5,017 nucleotides of DNA from Desulfurococcales archaeon (GCA_027012045.1 JALUZI010000248.1:1-5017); one strand, 5' to 3'. Numbered from the stretch's first letter, positions 1-5,017 are shown. Notes: generated by a model not told the origin, from the sequence alone. Numbers and translations are program-made.

Positions 1-29
1 CTATATTATTATGGATAAAGTAACGGGAA

Positions 30-818
30 CTAGAACACGGAGCGCAGTAATCCTCCGTCAACAGGTATAGATGCCCCTGTAACGTAGGAAGCCAACCGGC
101 TGACCAGGAAAGCCACCAGGTAACCAACCTCACGGGGCTCCCCAATCCTCCCGAGAGGTACCCCGCCCGCTATACGCCTCACAGCCTCCTCTAGAGTAAT
201 ACCGTCCACAGCAGCCCTTTTCTCCGCGATCTCCAGGACCCTCCTAGTCATAATGTAACCCGGCAAAACAGCGTTAACCCTGATCCCCCGGGGCGCGAGC
301 TCCCTGGCCAGAGTCTTCACGAGGCCGTGGACACTTATGCGGAGAACGTTTGATAGGGCTATGTCGGGAATAGGCTCTCTGACAGCTATACTAGTCGAGA
401 AAACCATTGAGGGGTTACTGGACTCTGCTAGGTAGTCTATGCTCCTCCTAGCCACAGCGACGGCGCTTTTTACGAGTAGGTTTATACCTTCCTCCCAGTC
501 ACTCCACTGTAGATCCGTGAACCTAGAGGGTTTGGGTGAACCTGTAACGTATACAACCGAGTCCAAACCGCCTAGGATCCCGGCTGCCTCGTCCACTACT
601 CTCTCAGCGGTCTCCACGCTGGATATGTCGCCGGTTACCCCGTATGCCTCTCCTTTGCCCGATAGTTGTCTTAGTGCCTCGTCCATCCTCTCTTGGCTTC
701 GGCCGTTTATTACGACTCTGGCACCCTGTTCTACGAGGACTTCGGCTATTCCCCTGCCTATCCCATCTGTGGAGGCTGTGACGAGTATCCTGTATCCCTT
801 GAGGCCTAGGTCTACCAT
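30..818 (-). CDS. Short-chain dehydrogenase/reductase-like protein with an atypical active site
   Basis: A 262-residue cytosolic protein of the SDR superfamily (Rossmann fold, NAD(P)-dependent oxidoreduction), about the usual length. Seen: a nucleotide-binding motif TASTDGIGRG at residues 14-23, where Ala15 replaces the second position of TGxxxGIG; NGR at 38-40, whose Arg40 suggests NADP(H); GD at 63-64; YVTG at 90-93 in place of NNAG; Asn113; Ser143; and the C-terminal signature GIRVNAVLPG (178-187) with TGASIPVDGG near the end. Aligned by spacing, the catalytic YxxxK becomes Ser156 and Arg160. From memory, a BKR-like SDR subgroup with an imperfect tetrad (LSN..R..V.G..KTLA) shows just this. 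The open frame continues upstream to 1013, but the extra 65 residues are proline/arginine-rich, overlap the neighbouring gene antiparallel and its coding strand, and lack SDR similarity; ATG at 818 has a GGAGGT nine bases before it. It follows the membrane-protein gene by 56 bases and is probably cotranscribed. Substrate unknown; it may not be an active enzyme of the classical type. Confidence 0.9.
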   Translation of the reverse strand: MVDLGLKGYRILVTASTDGIGRGIAEVLVEQGARVVINGRSQERMDEALRQLSGKGEAYGVTGDISSVETAERVVDEAAGILGGLDSVVYVTGSPKPSRFTDLQWSDWEEGINLLVKSAVAVARRSIDYLAESSNPSMVFSTSIAVREPIPDIALSNVLRISVHGLVKTLARELAPRGIRVNAVLPGYIMTRRVLEIAEKRAAVDGITLEEAVRRIAGGVPLGRIGEPREVGYLVAFLVSRLASYVTGASIPVDGGLLRSVF

Positions 819-827
819 GACTCGAGA

Positions 828-833
828 ACCTCC
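828..833 (-). promoter_or_regulatory. Ribosome binding site of the SDR-like gene
   Basis: GGAGGT on the minus strand lies nine bases before the ATG at 818. It settles the start, because the open frame runs on upstream to 1013 with alternative starts that have no such site and would overlap the preceding gene. The 56-base gap between the two minus-strand genes shows no TATA-like element, which favours one transcript for both. Confidence 0.75.
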
Positions 834-874
834 AGTGTAAGAGGGGGTATTCCGTCTTGGTTTGTGTTTTGGGT

Positions 875-1360
875 TTAGTGGAGTAATATGTCTATGACTG
901 GGTAGGTTGCGGAGAAGACTATTAGCACTGATATGGAGCCGCCGGTTAGGGAGGCTGCTATCATTGTCCGCCTCGGCAGGCCTAGTAGGTGTGCTCCGAG
1001 GACTCCTGTCCATATGCCTGTGCCTGGTAGTGGTGCTGCTATGAATATCACTAGTCCTATGAGCCCGTATTTGCTTAGGTATTTCCCGGCTTTCCCCCGG
1101 GCTTTGGCTACGTATTTCAGGTATAGTGCTGCGGTCTTGGATATTACGGGTTTTCCTGTCGACTGGATTTTCTCGGCTAACCGGTCTATGTATGGGATTA
1201 TGTAGGGTAGTGTTATTGATAGTGTTGCTACGCTTGTGAATGCTATGGCTAGGGCTTTCAGCGGGTTCATGTTGAGGGCTGCTGCTACTGCTATCGCGTA
1301 TCGTGCTTCGAATGTCGGTATGAGCCCTAGGAGGTAGATGTATAGTGCTCCCTGGGTCAT
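875..1360 (-). CDS. Putative small multidrug export protein family (COG2426/PF06695) membrane protein
   Basis: A 161-residue integral membrane protein. Seen: hydrophobic segments at about residues 5-14, 22-57 (probably a pair), 98-125 and 132-157, a basic/polar loop at 60-97, and the family hallmark APLPGTGIWTG at 109-119 followed by the helix and LGLPRR (126-131). The N-terminal PTFEARYAIAVA (15-26) matches the PxxExRxAI pattern of the family. The family is named 'putative small multi-drug export protein', but I know of no solid transport data, so the function is unproven. Length is normal for the family. The ATG at 1360 has AGGAG six bases upstream. It is the promoter-proximal gene of a minus-strand pair with the SDR-like gene and is divergent from an MFS exporter 153 bases away. 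Odd: none of its 161 sense codons ends in T, unlike every neighbour in the window; codons end overwhelmingly in A or C. Confidence 0.85.
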   Translation of the reverse strand: MTQGALYIYLLGLIPTFEARYAIAVAAALNMNPLKALAIAFTSVATLSITLPYIIPYIDRLAEKIQSTGKPVISKTAALYLKYVAKARGKAGKYLSKYGLIGLVIFIAAPLPGTGIWTGVLGAHLLGLPRRTMIAASLTGGSISVLIVFSATYPVIDILLH

Positions 1361-1365
1361 CTGGT

Positions 1366-1371
1366 TCTCCT
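1366..1371 (-). promoter_or_regulatory. Ribosome binding site of the COG2426 gene
   Basis: AGGAGA on the minus strand ends five bases before the ATG at 1360 (six from the AGGAG core), a good Shine-Dalgarno match that supports this start. Confidence 0.65.
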
Positions 1372-1405
1372 CTTACTGTGTCTTGTTCTTGGTTGGTTGA
1401 GGGTG

Positions 1406-1414
1406 TTTTAAGTT
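1406..1414 (-). promoter_or_regulatory. Candidate TATA box for the minus-strand COG2426-SDR operon
   Basis: The minus strand reads ACTTAAAAC here, a TATA-like A/T element. A transcript start about 25 bases downstream would fall near 1383-1386, giving a leader of some 25 bases that contains the ribosome binding site. There is no clear purine-rich BRE before it, and another A/T-rich stretch (GTATAAC around 1421-1427) is an alternative, so this is a weak call. Confidence 0.35.
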
Positions 1415-1423
1415 GTATTGGTT

Positions 1424-1459
1424 ATACTGTATTTACGGGTATATTCTTATACATCTGTA
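1424..1459. promoter_or_regulatory. Cluster of short dyads in the divergent promoter region (candidate operator)
   Basis: Three short inverted repeats lie side by side: ATAC-T-GTAT at 1424-1432, GTATA-TTCT-TATAC at 1439-1452 and TACA-TC-TGTA at 1450-1459. They share the TATAC/TGTA core and sit between the outward-facing TATA elements of the MFS gene and of the COG2426 gene, directly upstream of the MFS TATA box. That position would suit a dimeric regulator acting on either gene. The region is A/T-rich, so short palindromes can arise by chance, and no regulator gene lies in the window. Confidence 0.3.
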
Positions 1460-1462
1460 ATG

Positions 1463-1470
1463 TTTATATA
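1463..1470 (+). promoter_or_regulatory. Archaeal TATA box (promoter of the MFS gene)
   Basis: TTTATATA is a near-consensus crenarchaeal TATA box. An AA two bases upstream (1459-1460) is a modest BRE-like element. Counting about 25 bases from its centre puts the transcript start near 1490-1494, so the MFS leader would be only about 20 bases and has no strong Shine-Dalgarno (a GGTGG at 1499-1503 is the best there is). Confidence 0.6.
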
Positions 1471-1513
1471 GAAAACCTACATTAAGATCTTTGAACCGGG
1501 TGGCCAAGGCGAA

Positions 1514-2959
1514 ATGAGCGATGAAAGTATAGGGGAGTCATACGACCTCAGCTACGCCAAGAAAGCCATGGCAGTACTAGTCACACTACCACTCCTAGTA
1601 ATGTACACCGAAGCAGTCCTCATACCGTCACTCCCAACCATACAGAGACAGTTCCACGTGACGCCTAGCGATGTAAGCTGGGTCCTCTCCATATACCTCC
1701 TAACAGGCACTATAAGCGTTGCACTATTCGGCAAGCTGGGAGACATATACGGTAAGAGGAAACTGTTCCTCATAGCCCTCACAATATACACAACGGGAGT
1801 AGTGTTCACGGGGTTCGCCCCCACATTCCCGTTGCTACTAACAGCCAGGGCCCTGCAAGGCCTGGGAATGGCGATATTTCCCCTGGGCTTCACCATTGTG
1901 AGGGAAGAGTTCCCTCCAAGAATGGTTCCCCAGGTACAGGGAATCATAAGTGCAATGTTCGGAGTAGGCATAGCGATAGCACTCCCACTGGGGAGTTTTA
2001 TAGCTGAGAACTATGGGTGGGAATGGACGTACCACACAGTTATACCGTTCGCCCTGATAGTCCTCTACGCCTCCTATAGGATTCTGAGGGAGAGCAGGTA
2101 CAGGAGCCCAGGCAAAATGGATTGGACCGGTCTAATACTCTTATCACTCTTCTCCACGCTGGGACTTGTAGCAGTCACGCGGGCACCTAGCATAGGCTGG
2201 CTTAACACCGAGACCATACTACTACTGGCAGGTTCAATATTATCTCTCGTCCTGTTCGTCCTATGGGAGTACAGGGTTGATGCTCCCCTGATACCAGTTC
2301 ACCTGCTCTCAGCCCGGAACGTCCTCATAACTAATATCGGAATATTCCTTGCAGGGTTCGCTGTGCAAATGATGAACCAGGCCATAATATATATTCTCCA
2401 AATGCCAGAGCCATACGGGTACGGTAAAACGATACTCCAGTCAGGCCTGCTCATGACTCCTAATGCACTGGTCATGCTTATAGTTGCGCCAATAGTCGGG
2501 AGGCTGATGGTTAGACTCGGAGCAAAGCCATTCGTTTATATCGGGGCAGTCCTGGCTATATCTGGTCTGGTCGCTCTTGCCTGGAAGCCAGTTGAAATAG
2601 GGTTGCTGTACCTTATACTTCTCGTAGTAGTAGTGGGGACGAGTATCAGCGTGCTTAACGTCAGCCTCATCAACATTCTAGTCTTCACTGTCGAGAGGCG
2701 GTTCCTAGGCGTCACGACGGGTTTGAATAGTCTCTTCAGGAACCTAGGGGCCTCCTGGGGTCCCGCTGTGGCGGGTACGTTGATGAGTATGTACTCCACG
2801 ATGGTCATGTTCCCTACAGGAAGGGGGTTTGCTAGGATAGTTATTCCGAAGCCGCTGGCTTACCGTTACCTGTTCCTCTTATCGGCGGGTCTCTACGTGG
2901 TTCTGCTCTTCGCGGCGAGGTATATAAGGGAGGTTGTGAGGATAGAGGGTCCCGGTTGA
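1514..2959 (+). CDS. MFS transporter, DHA2 (EmrB/QacA-like) 14-helix drug exporter family
   Basis: A 481-residue cytoplasmic-membrane protein, full length for the family. About 14 hydrophobic segments can be picked out (roughly 17-38, 53-72, 84-101, 106-128, 141-164, 173-190, 203-222, 232-250, 270-295, 310-330, 338-356, 361-393, 403-425, 450-469), the count typical of DHA2 proton-coupled exporters. Seen: MFS motif A GKLGDIYGKRKLF (73-85) in the loop after helix 2; motif B around Arg112 with QGLGMA (115-120) in helix 4; a motif C-like stretch with ALPLGSFI (156-163) in helix 5; and acidic Glu33 in helix 1, where many drug/cation exporters carry a charged residue. No other in-frame start lies nearby; the ATG is about 20 bases from the predicted transcript start and has only a weak ribosome site. 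It is divergent from the COG2426 gene and followed by the symporter on the same strand. Substrate cannot be read from sequence; multidrug or metabolite export is a family-level guess. Codons shift from A/C-ending early to T/G-ending late. Confidence 0.92.
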   Translation: MSDESIGESYDLSYAKKAMAVLVTLPLLVMYTEAVLIPSLPTIQRQFHVTPSDVSWVLSIYLLTGTISVALFGKLGDIYGKRKLFLIALTIYTTGVVFTGFAPTFPLLLTARALQGLGMAIFPLGFTIVREEFPPRMVPQVQGIISAMFGVGIAIALPLGSFIAENYGWEWTYHTVIPFALIVLYASYRILRESRYRSPGKMDWTGLILLSLFSTLGLVAVTRAPSIGWLNTETILLLAGSILSLVLFVLWEYRVDAPLIPVHLLSARNVLITNIGIFLAGFAVQMMNQAIIYILQMPEPYGYGKTILQSGLLMTPNALVMLIVAPIVGRLMVRLGAKPFVYIGAVLAISGLVALAWKPVEIGLLYLILLVVVVGTSISVLNVSLINILVFTVERRFLGVTTGLNSLFRNLGASWGPAVAGTLMSMYSTMVMFPTGRGFARIVIPKPLAYRYLFLLSAGLYVVLLFAARYIREVVRIEGPG

Positions 2960-2975
2960 CTCATCGGTTCTCCTT

Positions 2976-2995
2976 GGAGGGTTTGTATGTTATAA
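2976..2995 (+). other. Strong ribosome site followed by a two-codon ORF (ATG TTA TAA)
   Basis: GGAGGG at 2976-2981 precedes an ATG at 2987 with ideal spacing, but the frame closes after one more codon with TAA at 2993-2995. The frame is not that of the downstream symporter. It could be a minimal start-stop leader element, the relic of a lost gene start, or chance. It lies 17-36 bases after the MFS stop. Confidence 0.3.
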
Positions 2996-2997
2996 TT
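2990..2997 (+). promoter_or_regulatory. Possible upstream TATA-like box before the symporter
   Basis: TTATAATT lies about 25 bases before the TTG at 3016. If used, it would start a transcript almost exactly at that TTG, making a leaderless mRNA for the long form of the symporter. The match to the archaeal consensus is poorer than that of the box at 3031-3038, and the preceding bases are not purine-rich. Confidence 0.25.
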
Positions 2998-3015
2998 CAC
3001 CCTTGAAAAGGTAGA

Positions 3016-4470
3016 TTGTGGTTAGAAAAGTTTATATTTTGGTTGAAAGGTTCTCGTCTCCCACAAAAGTGGGAGAGGTGGTGCATATTTACAGGAGAAT
3101 CGATCGTAGCGGGATACCTCCTCGCCTCCCTCGGCCTCGGAGTACTCTTCAAGTCTAAAGCAGACACGATAGAAGGCTTCCTAGTCGCGAACAGGAACAT
3201 GGGCACGTGGCTCCTAGCATTCACCTTCGGCGCCACATACTTCTCCAGCGTGGTAATAGTCGTCGGCGGAATGTGGGGGTACCTCTGGGGCACGTGGAGC
3301 CTTGTAATACCCGTCCTCAACGTTATCCTAGGAGTCCTAGTGACGTTCAAGCTGATAGGGTCTAGGATCTCGGTACTAGGCCACAAGCTCAAAGCCCTGA
3401 CCATACCGGAGCTCCTAGCCAGGGTCCACGGGTCGAAAGGTCTACAGGTATACCTGGGCTCTATGGCGGCTATCGGACTGACGCTATACGCGGCTACAGT
3501 TGTTGCGGGAGCATCGGTCATGCTAGCCACAGTCCTAGGGCTGTCGCTTACGTCTTCCGCGGTTATACTGGTCTCGATTATAGCGGCGTATGTGGTTCTA
3601 AGCGGGATGTACGGAATAGTCTGGACGGACGCGCTGCAAGGCATAGTCATGGCGACCGGGGTGGCTCTCCTGGCTGGAGCCGCGGTCTCTATCGCGGGGA
3701 CCAAGCAGGTGGCCCTGCAGTCTACGCTTGAAACCACTAGGTTCCCCGGGCTGGACCTACTGTTCGACATCGCGTTAATCACAAGCATCGCCGTGTGGGG
3801 CCTGCCTCAGATGCTGAACAGGTTCTACACTGTTAGGGAGAAGAAGGTTGTCGACAGGGCGAGCCTCATAGCGCTAGGCTTCGCTACGATAGTAACGTTC
3901 GGCTCGTACATCTCGGGAATACTAGCTAGGAGCATCCTCGGATCAGTCCCGGCACCCAAAGTGGTGCCTCTGATGGCTGAGAGCCTCCTCGGCCCCTGGG
4001 GCGCCGCCCTTATAGCGGCGGCGATCATAGCCGCGTCGATGAGCACTATGGACAGCATAGGGCTAACAGTCGGTAGTAGCGTCGCCTACGATGTCCTAGG
4101 GAGGAGGGACGTTTCCAGCGTGAGGCTCGTCAGCAGCCTAGTCATGCTAGGCGTGCTGGGAGTGGTCATAGCTATGTTCAACGCTCCCAGCAGCCTCTCC
4201 CACACTCTCACCAGCGTGTTCAAGCTAGGGTGGAGCATTACGGGCATAGCTTTCATACCTCCCGTCCTCTCAATGGTGACGGGTAGAGGCACTAGGAGGA
4301 GCGTGATAGCCGGCAGCCTAGCCGGGGCAGCGGTAGTCCTCCTCTACGGGCTCTCAGGGCTAGCCAGCTTTGCTCTCCCCTTAAGGCATCTAAGCTTCAC
4401 CCTAGCCCTTACCGTCTCCCTCATAGTTTCACTATTACCTAGGGGTGGAGGTGAAGGATGGCCATCGTGA
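3016..4470 (+). CDS. Solute:sodium symporter family (SSS) permease
   Basis: An integral membrane symporter of the SSS family (LeuT fold), expected to import a solute with Na+. In the 484-residue reading, about 13 hydrophobic helices run from residue 27 to 475. Family marks seen: EGFLVANRNMGTW (53-65), the usual 'dyflAgRsl.W' region after helix 1; LTIPELLARVHGSKGLQ (128-144); the signature GIVWTDALQGIVM (200-212); GLPQMLNRFY (262-271); and AASMSTMDS (339-347), whose Ser343-Thr344 match the Na2-site pair. The start is unclear: TTG at 3016 opens the frame and TTG at 3043 is next, but the best TATA box (3031-3038) lies after 3016, and no ATG/GTG/TTG occurs in frame between its expected transcript start (about 3060) and helix 1; the first in-frame ATG (3196) would cut off helix 1. 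Residues 1-26 are tryptophan-rich and do not look like family sequence. It overlaps the CoA ligase gene by 13 bases, so the solute is plausibly an organic or aryl acid. Confidence 0.87.
   Translation: MWLEKFIFWLKGSRLPQKWERWCIFTGESIVAGYLLASLGLGVLFKSKADTIEGFLVANRNMGTWLLAFTFGATYFSSVVIVVGGMWGYLWGTWSLVIPVLNVILGVLVTFKLIGSRISVLGHKLKALTIPELLARVHGSKGLQVYLGSMAAIGLTLYAATVVAGASVMLATVLGLSLTSSAVILVSIIAAYVVLSGMYGIVWTDALQGIVMATGVALLAGAAVSIAGTKQVALQSTLETTRFPGLDLLFDIALITSIAVWGLPQMLNRFYTVREKKVVDRASLIALGFATIVTFGSYISGILARSILGSVPAPKVVPLMAESLLGPWGAALIAAAIIAASMSTMDSIGLTVGSSVAYDVLGRRDVSSVRLVSSLVMLGVLGVVIAMFNAPSSLSHTLTSVFKLGWSITGIAFIPPVLSMVTGRGTRRSVIAGSLAGAAVVLLYGLSGLASFALPLRHLSFTLALTVSLIVSLLPRGGGEGWPS
3024..3039 (+). 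promoter_or_regulatory. Archaeal BRE plus TATA box (likely promoter of the symporter-CoA ligase operon)
   Basis: A purine run AGAAAAG (3024-3030) is joined directly to TTTATATT (3031-3038), the best BRE-TATA pair in the window. Transcription should start about 25 bases after the box centre, near 3058-3062. This conflicts with translation from TTG at 3016 or 3043, both of which would lie upstream of the mRNA 5' end. Confidence 0.6.
3057..3076 (+). promoter_or_regulatory. Perfect 8-bp stem-loop at the predicted 5' end of the symporter mRNA
   Basis: TCTCCCAC and GTGGGAGA are perfect complements around an AAAA loop. The left arm starts where the 3031 TATA box should initiate transcription. The right arm touches the Shine-Dalgarno-like GAGGTG at 3075-3080, so as RNA it could hide that site or protect the 5' end; as DNA it could be an operator for a dimeric protein overlapping the start of transcription. 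No T-run follows, so it is not a typical terminator of the MFS gene. Confidence 0.5.
4447..4454 (+). promoter_or_regulatory. Perfect Shine-Dalgarno of the CoA ligase gene, inside the symporter coding region
   Basis: GGAGGTGA is fully complementary to the usual archaeal 16S rRNA 3' end. Its GGAGG core lies six bases before the ATG at 4458, which fixes that start. It encodes the glycine-rich C-terminus of the symporter (RGGGEG), and the two genes overlap by 13 bases, pointing to translational coupling. Confidence 0.85.
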
Positions 4471-5017
4471 AGCAAGTTGCCGGCGGATACTTCAGTAAAA
4501 TAGAGACTGCCAGTAGAGATGAGATTGACAAAGTCAAACTCGAGAGGCTCAGGTGGACGGTTAAACACGCGTATGAGAACAATAGTTTCTACCATAGAGC
4601 CCTAAAGAAAGCAGGGGTAACCCCCAGTGATATTAGGAGCCTAGAGGATGTTTCCAAGCTTCCTTTCACACTCAAGAAGGATCTCAGGGAGAGATACCCC
4701 TATGGAATGATCAGTGTCCCGTTGGAGGAGGTTGTGGAGCTCCACGCGAGTAGCGGGACGACTGGTAAGCCGACTGTGGTAGCTTATACCCGTGGGGACC
4801 TTGAGAACTGGGGGGAGCTGATGGCTAGGACTATGAGTATGGCAGGTGTGGGGAGCGGTGACGTGCTATACGTGGCTCTGGGATACCACTGGTTCACCGG
4901 GGGACTGGGATTCCACTATGGGGGCCTCAAGCTCGGCGCAACCGTGGTTCCCGCGGGGACGGGGTATACTAGGAGGAACATCACTATGATCAGGGGCCTC
5001 GGCGCCACGTCCGTGGC
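4458..5017 (+). CDS. paaK: Phenylacetate-CoA ligase family (PaaK-like) adenylate-forming enzyme, N-terminal part
   Basis: The first 186 codons of an AMP-forming acyl-CoA ligase; the gene runs off the right edge. PaaK proteins have about 430 residues, so some 40 percent is present. Enzymes of this family use ATP to adenylate a carboxylic acid, classically phenylacetate, and transfer it to CoA in the cytosol. Seen, in the family order: ETASRDEIDKVKLERLRW (16-33), HAYENNSFYHRAL (37-49), the 'gVtpsDIrsLeDvsKLPF' region (53-70), TLKKDLRERYPYG (71-83), the phosphate-binding HASSGTTGKPTVV (96-108), YTRGDLENW (110-118) and GYHWFTGGLGFHYGG (142-156). The match runs without gaps and is close to textbook PaaK, though paralogues acting on other aryl or small organic acids share these motifs, so the substrate is not certain. 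ATG at 4458 has a perfect ribosome site and overlaps the symporter stop by 13 bases; GTG at 4467 is a poorer alternative. The adenylation-core acidic and C-terminal lysine motifs lie outside the window. Confidence 0.9.
   Translation, partial: MAIVKQVAGGYFSKIETASRDEIDKVKLERLRWTVKHAYENNSFYHRALKKAGVTPSDIRSLEDVSKLPFTLKKDLRERYPYGMISVPLEEVVELHASSGTTGKPTVVAYTRGDLENWGELMARTMSMAGVGSGDVLYVALGYHWFTGGLGFHYGGLKLGATVVPAGTGYTRRNITMIRGLGATSV

Noticed and set aside
1..29. Further gene or terminator at the left edge
   Set aside because: Only 29 A/T-rich bases remain after the SDR stop; a plus-strand ATG at 11 opens a frame that closes within about 20 codons inside the SDR gene, and no hairpin or T-run is evident.
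439..840. 133-codon plus-strand open frame opposite the SDR-like gene
   Set aside because: Serine/threonine/proline-rich translation typical of an antisense shadow; the minus strand encodes the conserved Rossmann-fold protein here.
819..1013. Long N-terminal extension of the SDR-like protein (65 extra residues)
   Set aside because: It overlaps the COG2426 gene on the same strand by more than 130 bases in another frame, has low-complexity Pro/Arg/Asn-rich sequence, and the ATG at 818 has a proper ribosome site and the normal SDR N-terminus.
1491..1580. tRNA-like start (GGGTGGCCAAGGCG resembles a D-arm)
   Set aside because: No matching acceptor stem, anticodon arm or T-arm (GGTTCRA) follows, and the bases after it encode the start of the MFS protein.
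2960..3000. Terminator after the MFS gene
   Set aside because: CTCC-TT-GGAG at about 2970-2979 has a two-base loop and is too short, and the T-rich bases that follow are broken up; nothing clear enough to call.
2997..3788. 263-codon open frame on the minus strand opposite the symporter
   Set aside because: It is the antisense shadow of the symporter: rich in Thr, Ala, Pro and Arg, no recognisable family, no promoter or ribosome site, while the plus strand carries clear SSS motifs over the same bases.

Overview
The window looks like chromosomal DNA of an archaeon, most likely a hyperthermophilic member of the Thermoproteota (Crenarchaeota); I cannot name a genus. The signs are A/T-rich TATA boxes of the TTTATATA type about 25 bases before putative transcript starts, one with a purine-rich BRE-like stretch; strong Shine-Dalgarno sequences of the GGAGGTGA type; heavy use of AGG for arginine, ATA for isoleucine and CTA for leucine; and a closely packed set of small-genome archaeal families. 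No rRNA, tRNA, CRISPR array, insertion sequence or attachment site was seen.

Layout. Bases 30-1360 carry two minus-strand genes, read right to left: a small COG2426/PF06695-type membrane protein (875-1360) and, 56 bases further on, a short-chain dehydrogenase-like protein (30-818) that lacks the usual Tyr-Lys catalytic pair. Bases 1361-1513 form a divergent promoter region with TATA elements for both directions and several short dyads built on TATAC/TGTA. On the plus strand follow a complete 14-helix MFS exporter of the DHA2 (EmrB/QacA) type (1514-2959), a 110-base stretch with two TATA-like boxes, a two-codon mini-ORF and a perfect hairpin, a solute:sodium symporter (SSS family, 3016-4470, start uncertain), and the first 186 codons of a phenylacetate-CoA ligase-like enzyme (4458 to the right edge). 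The last two overlap by 13 bases with a perfect Shine-Dalgarno between them and are almost certainly one operon.

How it may work together. The symporter/ligase pair reads as an uptake-and-activation module: sodium-driven import of an organic acid, possibly an aryl acid, followed by ATP-dependent CoA thioester formation. The divergent pair of membrane proteins (COG2426 and MFS) could be an export or stress module sharing a control region; this is inference from position only.

The most notable points are (i) the COG2426 gene has not one T-ending codon in 161, while the MFS gene shifts from A/C-ending to T/G-ending codons along its length; (ii) the symporter has no ATG, GTG or TTG start between its best TATA box and its first conserved helix, and an 8-bp hairpin sits just where its transcript should begin; (iii) the SDR catalytic Tyr and Lys are replaced by Ser and Arg. 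I see no convincing new defence or mobile system here; the genes belong to known families.
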